From an uncultured bacterium (GTDB lineage Bacteria; Patescibacteriota; Minisyncoccia; Phycocordibacterales; UBA9973), in assembly GCA_903862375.1 (NCBI GenBank), contig CAIOXR010000013.1, forward strand, positions 1-23,045: a DNA stretch of 23,045 nucleotides, in the 5' to 3' direction. The stretch's first letter is position 1. The number at the start of each line of letters is the position of its first letter. This document shows, one piece after another, positions 15,314 through 23,045 of the stretch. The position numbers and the translations under genes were made by a program. Below the pieces are notes generated by a model. It did no database searches. It had not been told where the DNA came from and saw nothing but the letters and a program-made list of their open reading frames with translations.

Positions 15314-18300
15314 TTACCAAATATTTAAGATTCTTTCTGTTTCATCGAAATATACTCCATCTTTCCATTTACAACCGCGTTGAAAGGCCTCTGAATTTTG
15401 TGGTGGAGTCGGTGTTTTTTTTGTACAACTACCATAACCTTCAAATGTATTATATGTATTACAGTCGTAGTCTATCTCTGGGTTACTTCCTGGTGTTACA
15501 GCTGTACCATAATAATAACCTGAGACATTTCTACAGTTATTATTTGAATCTTTTAATAGGTCTAGTTTAAGATAACCGGTACCATTTTCTTTAGAATATG
15601 GGAAACTCCCCTTATTTGATTTATAGAACCAAGGATTACCATTCCTTGTCATATGTGAAGTATCATAAAGTGGGTTTGATTGTCTAGCGAACTCATCTTT
15701 TGAACATAAATCTCTATTTTTCAAACAAAATGCATCATAATCTTCTTTATCATTTGTTTGTAGATAACATTGTTTAGTTAAGTTAGATATTTGTCCGATA
15801 AAACTTTGGTTTTGCTCTATTTCATTCTTTAAAGTAGACAAACTTTCAGGAGTTCTAAGTGTAGATGATATAAGATAGAATTTACGAAGCAAAACTTCCA
15901 GTCTGGCTTTCTCATCTTCAGTAAACACAAGTGGGTTTTTATCTATCAATTCACAACGATTATTGGTTACTTCTGAATCCGATGGTGGAGGAGATGAAGA
16001 TTCAGAATCATGAGTTGCAATATAATTTGCATTTATATCTCCACCAGTATGACAATTTGGATCTTTAATATCTATTAGACCATCTCCATCATTATCTATT
16101 CCATCTGAACAAGCTGGTATCATATCAGTATTTATATTATTATTTGTATTTATATCTTCAGCAGTAACATTAACCTTAACATCTTGACTCACAGAACCAT
16201 TTGCCCCAGTACACATCACAGCATATGACTTACTCTCAGTAAGTGAACCAGTAGAGAATGAACCAGTTTTACCAGTTCCTCTATAAATAGCATTTGTATT
16301 ACATTTTGTGGTATTTGTAGATGTCCACTTTATAGTAGAAGATCCACCAGACTTTATATAGGTAGGATCTGCAGTTACAGTTACACTCATTATATCTTTT
16401 GGTCCACCAGTAACACCTATAAATATATTTGCACTTTGTGACCCTAAATCACCAGTACAAGTAACAGTAAAAGATTTACCCGTAGTTAGTGCTTCAGTTG
16501 TAAATGAACCATTTGTACCAACTTCTTTGCTATCATTTGTTTTACAAGAAGTAGTATTTATAGAAGTCCATGATATTGTCGTTTTTTCTCCATATGGAAC
16601 AGGGATAGGGTCTGCACTTAATTTTATAGCTGGGAATTTATATCCATCAATATAATTACATAGATCAGGATTTATTGCTCCATTCAAACATTGTCCACCA
16701 ATTGTATTGCATTTAGTAGGGTTATCTGCACCATTTGAACATTTTGTACCTCCTTTGCCATCTTTAACTATTGTACAAAGAGGTGGATTAATTTGTCCAT
16801 CAATACAACCACCTTTATTATTAATTGTACAAAGTGGATAATTTACAGCATCATTCTTACAAACATTTACACTATCTCCACCTGTACCACCCCCATTCCC
16901 ACCAGTTGTAGTACAAGTTGGTGGATTTGTAGCTTTATTTAAACACTTACCAGCAATAGTTGTACAAAGTTCAGGATTATCAGCACCATTCAAGCATTTA
17001 GCACCACCAGCTCCACCCCCATTCCCACCAGTTGTAGTACAAGTTGGTGGATTTGTAGCTTTATTTAAACACTTACCAGCAATAGTTGTACAAAGTTCAG
17101 GATTATCAGCACCATTCAAGCATTTAGCATTTGTTCCTTCATTCCCTATATATACTATAATATTACCACTACTTTTTGATCCATCAATACCTGTACATAC
17201 TACAGTGTAAGATTTATTATCTGTTAATTTTTCGGTTTTGAATGATCCTGATACTCCTGTTCCATTACCTACTCCAGCATCACAAGATACGGATCTAATT
17301 GCTTTCCAGGATATAATTGAAGTTTCGCCTAATTTTATTATTGAAGGTTTGGCTGTTACTGTGATTGCTGGAGCATTATTAATACCAATATCATTTATTG
17401 TTATATATACATCAGTACTACTTGCTGAACCCGTGTCATCTTTACAAGTAACAGTAAATGAAGTATTTTTTGTTAATGGGTCAGTCTGGAATGATCCTGA
17501 TACTTCTGTTCCATTACCTACTCCAGCATCACAAGAAGTTGCATTTCTTGAAGTCCAGTTTATTATTGATACTTCACCTGACTTTAATATAGAAGGAGAT
17601 GCTGTAACAATAACAGAAGGAAAATCATTATTATTACCATCAGTGTTATTATTAGGTATAGTTATAGAATCAAGTGCAAAACCATTATTATTTGTATTGT
17701 TATAATCAGTAGTGTCAACAGTGTTATTGTCAGCAGTTCCTCCCCCAAATATTGAATCCCAAAAATCACGTATATCACTAGATGAATTATTTAGCAAACT
17801 CGAATTTAATTTTTTAAGGCTATTTATTTCATTTGAAATAAGATTTGTATTTTTAGTTAAATCTCCTACTCTGATAGATCCATTCATAGGATCAACAGCA
17901 AGGACACTACCTACTGGTACAACGAGAGAAGGAGGGGTCGGTGGGTTTTTGGTCAAACCTCCATAAATAGTATCACTTAGGTATAATGGATTATTTGTCG
18001 CCCAGAGCGTTCCTTCTTGTCTGTTAGTTACAAGTCCACTTAATATCCCTTGAGTAAGGACATCAACTTGATCTCCCTTATTGGTATCTTTACTTGCAAC
18101 ACCAAAAACTAATGATTTATTTTTATCACTAGATATTGCTTTCATAACAATAGGTTCATTATTTTTATTAAATGAAGCTATATACAACACATCTCCTTTT
18201 TTTAAATTCTCTCCTGCTTCTGCTTGAACAATTTTGTTTCCATTTGCAGTTGTCATTACAACACCAGTTATTCTACCTTTATTTGTTATTGAATTTGTAT

Positions 18301-18496
18301 TATCATTTATGACTTTTATCGTTCCAGTTTTTGAAGTTCCTAAAAGAGGAGAAAATATTTTAGAGATAGAAGTTGCACCTTTAGTATTAAATATTTTTGC
18401 CCTATTTGAAATAAAGTAGTAACCCACTATTAAAAGTAAAATAATAAATATTATTGTTATAATTAATGCTTTACTTTTTTTAGGGTTATTTTCCAT
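15314..18496 (-). CDS. Large TM-anchored surface protein: phage-tail-like domain, four Ig-like domains, Cys-rich repeats
   Basis: The 1060-aa protein has an N-terminal TM anchor (about 9-29). Residues 86-212 resemble a domain of phage tail-fibre and structural proteins (LKKGDVLYIA, FGVAS, TQGILSGL, LYLSDTIYGGLT, VPVGSVLAVDPMNGSIRVG). An Asn-rich linker follows. Ig-like units of about 80 aa lie at about 292-370, 374-452, 620-700 and 702-780, each with SISW/IxWTS, a Cys and a KSYTVxCTG strand. Cys-rich repeats built on KCLNGADNPELC and KCLNKATNPPTC occupy 456-619. A calcium-loop-like CSDGIDNDGDGLIDIKDPNC lies at about 796-815. A Cys-containing C-terminal domain ends in CKWKDG and LNIW. This is the architecture of an adhesin-like or stalk protein. 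It is 17 nt downstream of the 1187-aa gene. Function is inferred from layout only. Confidence 0.65.
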   Translation of the reverse strand: MENNPKKSKALIITIIFIILLLIVGYYFISNRAKIFNTKGATSISKIFSPLLGTSKTGTIKVINDNTNSITNKGRITGVVMTTANGNKIVQAEAGENLKKGDVLYIASFNKNNEPIVMKAISSDKNKSLVFGVASKDTNKGDQVDVLTQGILSGLVTNRQEGTLWATNNPLYLSDTIYGGLTKNPPTPPSLVVPVGSVLAVDPMNGSIRVGDLTKNTNLISNEINSLKKLNSSLLNNSSSDIRDFWDSIFGGGTADNNTVDTTDYNNTNNNGFALDSITIPNNNTDGNNNDFPSVIVTASPSILKSGEVSIINWTSRNATSCDAGVGNGTEVSGSFQTDPLTKNTSFTVTCKDDTGSASSTDVYITINDIGINNAPAITVTAKPSIIKLGETSIISWKAIRSVSCDAGVGNGTGVSGSFKTEKLTDNKSYTVVCTGIDGSKSSGNIIVYIGNEGTNAKCLNGADNPELCTTIAGKCLNKATNPPTCTTTGGNGGGAGGAKCLNGADNPELCTTIAGKCLNKATNPPTCTTTGGNGGGTGGDSVNVCKNDAVNYPLCTINNKGGCIDGQINPPLCTIVKDGKGGTKCSNGADNPTKCNTIGGQCLNGAINPDLCNYIDGYKFPAIKLSADPIPVPYGEKTTISWTSINTTSCKTNDSKEVGTNGSFTTEALTTGKSFTVTCTGDLGSQSANIFIGVTGGPKDIMSVTVTADPTYIKSGGSSTIKWTSTNTTKCNTNAIYRGTGKTGSFSTGSLTESKSYAVMCTGANGSVSQDVKVNVTAEDINTNNNINTDMIPACSDGIDNDGDGLIDIKDPNCHTGGDINANYIATHDSESSSPPPSDSEVTNNRCELIDKNPLVFTEDEKARLEVLLRKFYLISSTLRTPESLSTLKNEIEQNQSFIGQISNLTKQCYLQTNDKEDYDAFCLKNRDLCSKDEFARQSNPLYDTSHMTRNGNPWFYKSNKGSFPYSKENGTGYLKLDLLKDSNNNCRNVSGYYYGTAVTPGSNPEIDYDCNTYNTFEGYGSCTKKTPTPPQNSEAFQRGCKWKDGVYFDETERILNIW
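16887..17138 (-). repeat. 126-bp tandem duplication in the surface-protein gene
   Basis: Bases 16887-17003 and 17013-17129 are identical over 117 nt. The period is 126 bp, with a 9-nt linker that is not repeated after the second copy. The unit is 42 codons and in frame. It encodes a four-cysteine Cys-rich unit plus a Gly/Asn-rich spacer. Identity at synonymous positions shows a recent duplication. Confidence 0.95.
17240..17536 (-). repeat. Near-identical segments in adjacent Ig-like repeats
   Basis: Bases 17240-17287 and 17489-17536 match at 47 of 48 positions, 249 bp (83 codons) apart. They encode the SCDAGVGNGT-VSGSF core of Ig-like units 1 and 2. The flanking repeat sequence is much more diverged, so the block looks like local gene conversion or a recent partial duplication. 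Confidence 0.85.
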
Positions 18497-18513
18497 ATTT
18501 TAATTGTTATCTT

Positions 18514-21500
18514 TTAATTTTTCCACTCACATTTGTTTACTGTATATGCGTTATATCTATCCCAAGTACTAGGTTTTAATATTTTAAATGCTGAAATTGT
18601 TGGACCGGCTGTTATGACATCTGTAGCTGTACAATCATTTGGTCCACGACGACTACAAATTTCTGAAGAATATTTGCTTGCTTCAAGATTTCCTTTACAT
18701 TTTCCATCAGCACAACCTGTGTCAGACATATAGGAATGTATTTCATTGCTACTTCCTGATACATCAGAGCATTGTCCAGGTACTGGCTTAACATTTGCCC
18801 ATCCACATGTTTTTATTTTGTATGAGTTGTATGGGTCGAACCAGTTTTGATGATAAGTCGGACCAGCATAGATATATTCAGTTTTAGTACAACTATTTAA
18901 ATCAAGACGACTTTCACAAGAATTTTTTGTGTAGTTATTTGTATTAAGTTTTCCATTGCACTCTTTACTTCCATTTTTACAACTTAGTAAGTAAGAAGTT
19001 ACATCATGATCATTTATAGGGATACACTTCATATCATTTGTAGTTGTTTGTGGACAAGCTGGATCATTACTATCAATTAATCCATTCAAATCATTATCAA
19101 TTCCATCATTACACCTCTCTTCATCTTTACTGCCCATGCCTATTATCCCATCAGCATCATACACTTGTATGTTTTCTTCTGCTAGACAACTATTATATAA
19201 TTCTTGAAGTTTTGCATCACTTAATATCTCTCCACTTTTTGTTTTATCATTTATACATGTGTTGTATTCTGCAAGACAAGTATCATGCATTTTTTCTGTA
19301 ATTACTGTATTTGTATCATCTGCACCGAGTTTTTTTAGACAAGTATCTTGTACAGATGCACACTCTAACTTTGGTTGTTCGTTTGGTTGATTTATTAATT
19401 TATCTAATTGAACCTTACGACGATCTTGTGCCGCTTTGATTATTCCACTTACTTCATCTCTTATTGGTTGAAGTTTAGCGATATTTACTTTAGCTTGAGT
19501 TATCGCAGCTTTATATTCTTCAACTTTTTGATTAGTTTCATCTTTATAGAACATTATATCTTTTGTCATATCGTAACCACTCTCAGCCATAGGTACATAC
19601 TCAGGATTTTTGTCTTTCTCTATATCAATAGATTTATTTTCTTTTTCTAAATACATACTAGTAATATTTTTAAAGTATAGATTATTCATCATTGGGTCAA
19701 AGATTTCATAGAAATTACTAAACATGTAGTTACTTGTTTCGTTAATAGTAGCAGTGATAAGATCATTTTTTTCGGATAAATGACTTTGTTGATATTTATT
19801 CATATTTCCATTTTTTGCATAAAAATATGAATCAACACAGTCATTGCCACTTTCACCTCTATCACAAATTACTGAGAATTCATGAATTAGTGGTTCCATA
19901 CTTTGTCGTATAGTAACCCAAGTGGCACTATTATCTTTAAATATATCGTGTAAATTTTCATATGTTCTATCCTTTTCTTTATCTATTCTTACACCAAATC
20001 TTTCATTTGAGTTGTCTATTGCTCCAGCAAACATAGACCCAACCCAATCTTGATATGCTGATTCTGCTTCTGTAGAGTTAATTTTATAATTTGGATTTGG
20101 ACCTGGTAGACAATAATCAAGCTCACCAAGTCCTGTCATTACTTTTGGTAATATTTGTAGTATTTCTTTGGCTGCTACTATATAATCTTCTTGTATTTGT
20201 ATAACTCCTCTTTTAGCGATTGGGCTCTTTTGATCAAGACATTCACCATTCTCCTCTTTTGATCCGCATTTCCAATCCTGCCACTCAGTTCCGTTCCAAA
20301 AGGCTCTATCTCCAACTTTCCAATCATTATAACCATCATTAATCAGCTTAGTTTTACCAGCGGTATCTACTGTATAGAATGCATTATTTGTCAAAAGTGG
20401 TTCTTTAGTCGTTGCATTATAAATTTCAGGGTTTAGGCTTGGATACAATTTTTTATTATTATTTAATTCATTTTTTGTTGTAGTCCAATTATCTTTGGCG
20501 TTCCAAGTACCATAAGAAATTGCTGGTTCGTGTACATAAGTATTCCCTAAATCTCTAGTTAAATTAAAATTATCATATGCACCATTGTTATCATAATTAT
20601 TATTATTATTGGATGATTTGTCTGCTAGACTATTCATATTATCTTCCCAATTTGTGTTAACTGCTGAATCAGAAAGACTTGTTAATCCTCCACTTTGTAG
20701 TTTTGATATTAATACAGAGAATAAAGCATTTAATGAGTCATTAATTGTTTTTACAAGTTCTAGCTGGCGTTCTGGTGAATTTAAATAATTCCCAACTTTC
20801 TCTTTAATCAAACTACCCGGTGTGGTCACTTTCCAATCAAAGCATTTACCATAATCAGCTTTATTATTTGTGGGACCTAGATTTGCTGGTCTAGTTTTTG
20901 TAAGAGTAGGTATAAACAATGCAGTCCCAGCTCTATTAGCATTTATAGGTTTATCATCTTTACCACTATACATTTGCCACTGGATACACTCTTTTTGACT
21001 CATAAAACCATTATTTTGTGTAACTTCATCCTTAATATCACTTCGAGCTTGAGCTTGAATATCATTCATATATTGACTTGCGATTATATTAAAGCCAAGA
21101 GGATTATTCTTTTCTGTTTGTGTTAATGCTAGCCAGCCATTCCATCCCCCACTAGAGAAATTATTTGCGAAAGTATTATTTGCATCTTGAGCTCTTTGAA
21201 CTACAGTTCTTGTATCTTCAGCTGAGTTAAGTTGGTCATCTGTATAATAAGAAGTAGGATCTGTTATAAAATTCCCTAGGTCAGATTGAAGCCCTCCAAG
21301 GAATTTAGATGAACTTGTCATAACCCCTTTATTATTAAAGGTAGTTTTTGCAAAATCCATAGCATAAGGACTAGCATTTTCTGGTGCAAGCATAACATCT
21401 ATACCAGTTTCTACAACATTTTTCTCGAGATTATAAGTAAGATTCTTCATATTTTGTACAAAAAGTGGATTGCCTCCATAACCAGAGTTTACCCAGTTCA

Positions 21501-22077
21501 TAGTACTACGAGCCATAGCCGTGAGTTGATTCTTTGCTAGTGTTATAGCAATACCATCGAAGCATTGTTCTTTAAAATCTCTAGATTTAGTTTCTTGTTC
21601 TTGATCCAGTGCGGCTCTAATTAATTTATCATCTATTGCATTTACTTGATCTACACAACTTGGCATTTTTGCTAATTTAGTGTCTAATGGTTTAACTAAA
21701 TTATTTACCATTGGTACCGTACCAGCAGCTGCCTCTAAGCCGGATTTTACAGAACTACAGGCTGCTTTAAGTTGCTCCTTTTTTTTATCAACTTCATCTT
21801 TTGCCATTTTTGCAATTTGTTCTGGTGATTGCATTATGGTAGACATCCATTTGGCAACTTTATTTACAACACCTGTACAACCGACAACACTTGTTAATAC
21901 GCTCGAGTTTACTACATCTGAAACTTTAAATTTGTAAGGATTCTTACCATTATCAATATTTGGATTAGAATAAAGACTTGAGTTTGATTGCATAGCTGCA
22001 TTTACTGATAAAATAGGTAAAATTAAAAACAATAAAAAAACAAATGTTATTATTTTGTGTGCAGTTTGTTTTTTCAT
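18514..22077 (-). CDS. Very large secreted protein with calcium-loop motif and duplicated Cys-rich C-terminus
   Basis: I recognise no named family. The 1187-aa protein has a signal peptide (about 1-28) and no further clear TM helix. A long Asn/Asp/Lys-rich body follows, with scattered Cys and Trp. A coiled-coil segment lies at about 844-894 (QKVEEYKAAITQAKVNIAKL). A calcium-loop-like CNDGIDNDLNGLIDSNDPAC lies at about 988-1008. Two Cys-rich repeats (about 1015-1100 and 1105-1187) share ECNGKL/KCKGNL, CTKT/CTAT, AGPT, a W-x-x-YN-x-Y element and a final C-x-W. It is preceded by a good promoter-like sequence and followed after 17 nt by the 1060-aa surface protein, which has the same loop motif. 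The two are likely partners in an extracellular assembly. Confidence 0.6.
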   Translation of the reverse strand: MKKQTAHKIITFVFLLFLILPILSVNAAMQSNSSLYSNPNIDNGKNPYKFKVSDVVNSSVLTSVVGCTGVVNKVAKWMSTIMQSPEQIAKMAKDEVDKKKEQLKAACSSVKSGLEAAAGTVPMVNNLVKPLDTKLAKMPSCVDQVNAIDDKLIRAALDQEQETKSRDFKEQCFDGIAITLAKNQLTAMARSTMNWVNSGYGGNPLFVQNMKNLTYNLEKNVVETGIDVMLAPENASPYAMDFAKTTFNNKGVMTSSSKFLGGLQSDLGNFITDPTSYYTDDQLNSAEDTRTVVQRAQDANNTFANNFSSGGWNGWLALTQTEKNNPLGFNIIASQYMNDIQAQARSDIKDEVTQNNGFMSQKECIQWQMYSGKDDKPINANRAGTALFIPTLTKTRPANLGPTNNKADYGKCFDWKVTTPGSLIKEKVGNYLNSPERQLELVKTINDSLNALFSVLISKLQSGGLTSLSDSAVNTNWEDNMNSLADKSSNNNNNYDNNGAYDNFNLTRDLGNTYVHEPAISYGTWNAKDNWTTTKNELNNNKKLYPSLNPEIYNATTKEPLLTNNAFYTVDTAGKTKLINDGYNDWKVGDRAFWNGTEWQDWKCGSKEENGECLDQKSPIAKRGVIQIQEDYIVAAKEILQILPKVMTGLGELDYCLPGPNPNYKINSTEAESAYQDWVGSMFAGAIDNSNERFGVRIDKEKDRTYENLHDIFKDNSATWVTIRQSMEPLIHEFSVICDRGESGNDCVDSYFYAKNGNMNKYQQSHLSEKNDLITATINETSNYMFSNFYEIFDPMMNNLYFKNITSMYLEKENKSIDIEKDKNPEYVPMAESGYDMTKDIMFYKDETNQKVEEYKAAITQAKVNIAKLQPIRDEVSGIIKAAQDRRKVQLDKLINQPNEQPKLECASVQDTCLKKLGADDTNTVITEKMHDTCLAEYNTCINDKTKSGEILSDAKLQELYNSCLAEENIQVYDADGIIGMGSKDEERCNDGIDNDLNGLIDSNDPACPQTTTNDMKCIPINDHDVTSYLLSCKNGSKECNGKLNTNNYTKNSCESRLDLNSCTKTEYIYAGPTYHQNWFDPYNSYKIKTCGWANVKPVPGQCSDVSGSSNEIHSYMSDTGCADGKCKGNLEASKYSSEICSRRGPNDCTATDVITAGPTISAFKILKPSTWDRYNAYTVNKCEWKN

Positions 22078-22092
22078 AATTATTATAATTAT

Positions 22093-22122
22093 ATTATATC
22101 ACTTTTTTAACATTTATTGCAA
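22093..22122 (-). promoter_or_regulatory. Candidate promoter of the 1187-aa secreted protein gene
   Basis: The minus strand has TTGCAA (22117-22122), an 18-nt spacer and TATAAT (22093-22098). The TATAAT is part of the extended -10 TGATATAAT. It lies 15 nt before the ATG at 22077, so the leader would be only about 8 nt. It overlaps the end of the previous gene. This is the most complete promoter in the cluster. Confidence 0.55.
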
Positions 22123-22998
22123 AATTTCAGAGATTTTTTCTAAATCAGAACTTAAAGCATCATTATATTTTTTATAATTTAATAATGCTTTCATGCCACC
22201 TAAGGGATCATTTAACATCAAGGTAAGACTATTTATAGTTTGACCTGTTTTTTCATAATTATTTGCAGCACTTAACTGTAAAGATGCAAGAACTTTTGGC
22301 ACTGGTATTTTTACTAGGTCTTTGCCAAATTTTTGATAAGAAACTGCAATAGTTTTTGCTAGGGATAATGCTTGTTTGTCTTTATTGCTTAAGCCTTGAA
22401 TTACAAAGGTAAGTTCATTCCCAATATCTGAGTCGCTATAGCTAGATACAAGTTTGGTTAAGTCATCATGATACTTTTTATTTGCTTCAATCGAGTCATT
22501 CTCAATTTTCATCATACTATTAGTATAAATATCATCAATTTCTATAGTCTTTACGTTGTCACCTATTGCATTGGATATAGAGTTCATAGATTCACTATCT
22601 AAAGAACCTGTTTGCTGTAGAGATATGATAGTAGCAAAGAACTCTTTAGAAAGAGTATCATTTTCTACCGAAAGGTTAGAATCATTTGATGATATGGTCT
22701 CATTATTCTGAGATAATGTATTTTTTTTAGATAAGATAAATTCTTTATTTTCTGGACCATTCTTATTTGGATTTAAACCCCATAGATATTCTTCCCAGTC
22801 AGGTATTCCATTAGAATTACTATCTTTTTGGATTAATTCACCTACGCTAACCTTGACCGGAGTATCATTTTTTGTATTCTTTTTTTTGAATAATGAAATT
22901 ATGCCTTTTAAGGTAAAAAACATAACAATTATTATAATTATAAACAGTATAATTGCAAAAAATTTTTTACTTGGGAGATATTTTTTATAATCATTCAT
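22114..22998 (-). CDS. TM protein with DxNxNGxPDWEE calcium-loop motif
   Basis: The 294-aa protein has one N-terminal TM helix (about 13-36), a Lys-rich stop-transfer stretch and the motif DSNSNGIPDWEEYLWGLNP (59-77). This is a thrombospondin-type-3/EF-hand-like calcium loop that is common in CPR membrane proteins ('DSDGDGLPDWEE'). The remainder is predicted helical and extracytoplasmic (about 130-294), with no cysteines. It is the first gene of the cluster visible in this window; 36 nt upstream is a TATAAT. The role is unknown. Its position ahead of the large secreted proteins suggests a membrane-anchored accessory or assembly factor. Confidence 0.65.
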   Translation of the reverse strand: MNDYKKYLPSKKFFAIILFIIIIIVMFFTLKGIISLFKKKNTKNDTPVKVSVGELIQKDSNSNGIPDWEEYLWGLNPNKNGPENKEFILSKKNTLSQNNETISSNDSNLSVENDTLSKEFFATIISLQQTGSLDSESMNSISNAIGDNVKTIEIDDIYTNSMMKIENDSIEANKKYHDDLTKLVSSYSDSDIGNELTFVIQGLSNKDKQALSLAKTIAVSYQKFGKDLVKIPVPKVLASLQLSAANNYEKTGQTINSLTLMLNDPLGGMKALLNYKKYNDALSSDLEKISEILQ

Positions 22999-23034
22999 AA
23001 ATAAACAATATATAATAAAAAAAAGATAGATTCT

Positions 23035-23040
23035 ATTATA
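23035..23040 (-). promoter_or_regulatory. Candidate -10 box at the head of the cluster
   Basis: A perfect TATAAT on the minus strand lies 36 nt before the ATG at 22998. Any -35 would fall outside the window, so the promoter cannot be completed here. Gene(s) further upstream could also be co-transcribed. Confidence 0.3.
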
Positions 23041-23045
23041 TTAAA

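Noticed and set aside
16887..17138. CRISPR-like direct repeats
   Set aside because: Units are 126 bp, in frame within a coding gene, only two in number and without unique spacers; this is a protein repeat.
17238..17705. 155-aa plus-strand open frame opposite the Ig-like repeats
   Set aside because: It is antisense to the large surface-protein gene, its sequence mirrors the repeats, and it has no family-like motif or promoter.

Overview
The window is very AT-rich and reads as the chromosomal dnaA region of a Candidate Phyla Radiation bacterium, most likely Parcubacteria/Paceibacteria (Patescibacteria). This assignment is an inference from several features. Household proteins are short: KhpB/Jag lacks its N-terminal domain and YidC is minimal. 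There is a type IV secretion-like locus with a PrgI/VirB4/TrbL core of the kind carried by CPR genomes. The accessory families are also of the CPR type, including a TM protein with a DxNxNGxPDWEE motif and a recurring 'LPxxxQxAI' domain. Shine-Dalgarno sequences are nearly absent. No phage, IS element, CRISPR array, tRNA or rRNA was found.

Left part (1-3459): dnaA is on the minus strand. Diverging from it on the plus strand is the classical block rpmH-rnpA-yidD-yidC-khpB (ribosomal protein L34, RNase P protein, and two membrane-insertion factors plus a KH-R3H RNA-binding protein). The 125-bp dnaA/rpmH spacer carries back-to-back promoter-like sequences. Each puts its -10 box exactly 6 nt before the ATG, so both mRNAs may be leaderless. 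A DnaA-box-like 9-mer lies just downstream of dnaA at the window edge. A perfect 18-bp hairpin at 3473-3511 ends khpB and the opposing cluster in both directions.

Right part (3518-22998): twelve tightly packed minus-strand genes form a T4SS-like cluster about 19.5 kb long. In transcription order they are: (1) a TM protein with a calcium-loop motif; (2) a 1187-aa secreted Cys-rich protein; (3) a 1060-aa TM-anchored surface protein with a phage-tail-like domain, four Ig-like repeats and Cys-rich repeats; (4) a TrbL/VirB6-like polytopic channel protein with a long coiled-coil tail; (5,6) two proteins sharing three copies of one helical domain; (7) a PrgI/VirB3-like protein; (8,9) a separate VirB4/TraC N-terminal-type protein and the VirB4 ATPase; (10) an Ig/PKD-like secreted protein; (11) a fusion of an ectodomain, a VirB2-like two-helix segment and a muramidase-like domain; (12) a TM-anchored, possibly beta-propeller protein. 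Candidate promoters upstream of genes 1, 2, 4, 8 and 10 suggest several nested transcription units.

How the genes could work together (inference): VirB4 powers a channel made of TrbL-like and PrgI proteins. The pilin/muramidase fusion would open peptidoglycan and supply the pilin-like helices. The large Cys-rich, Ig-rich and calcium-loop proteins would form the outer or adhesive part. No relaxase, VirD4 coupling protein or VirB11 lies in the window, so DNA uptake, protein delivery to a host cell or a pilus-like role are all as plausible as conjugation.
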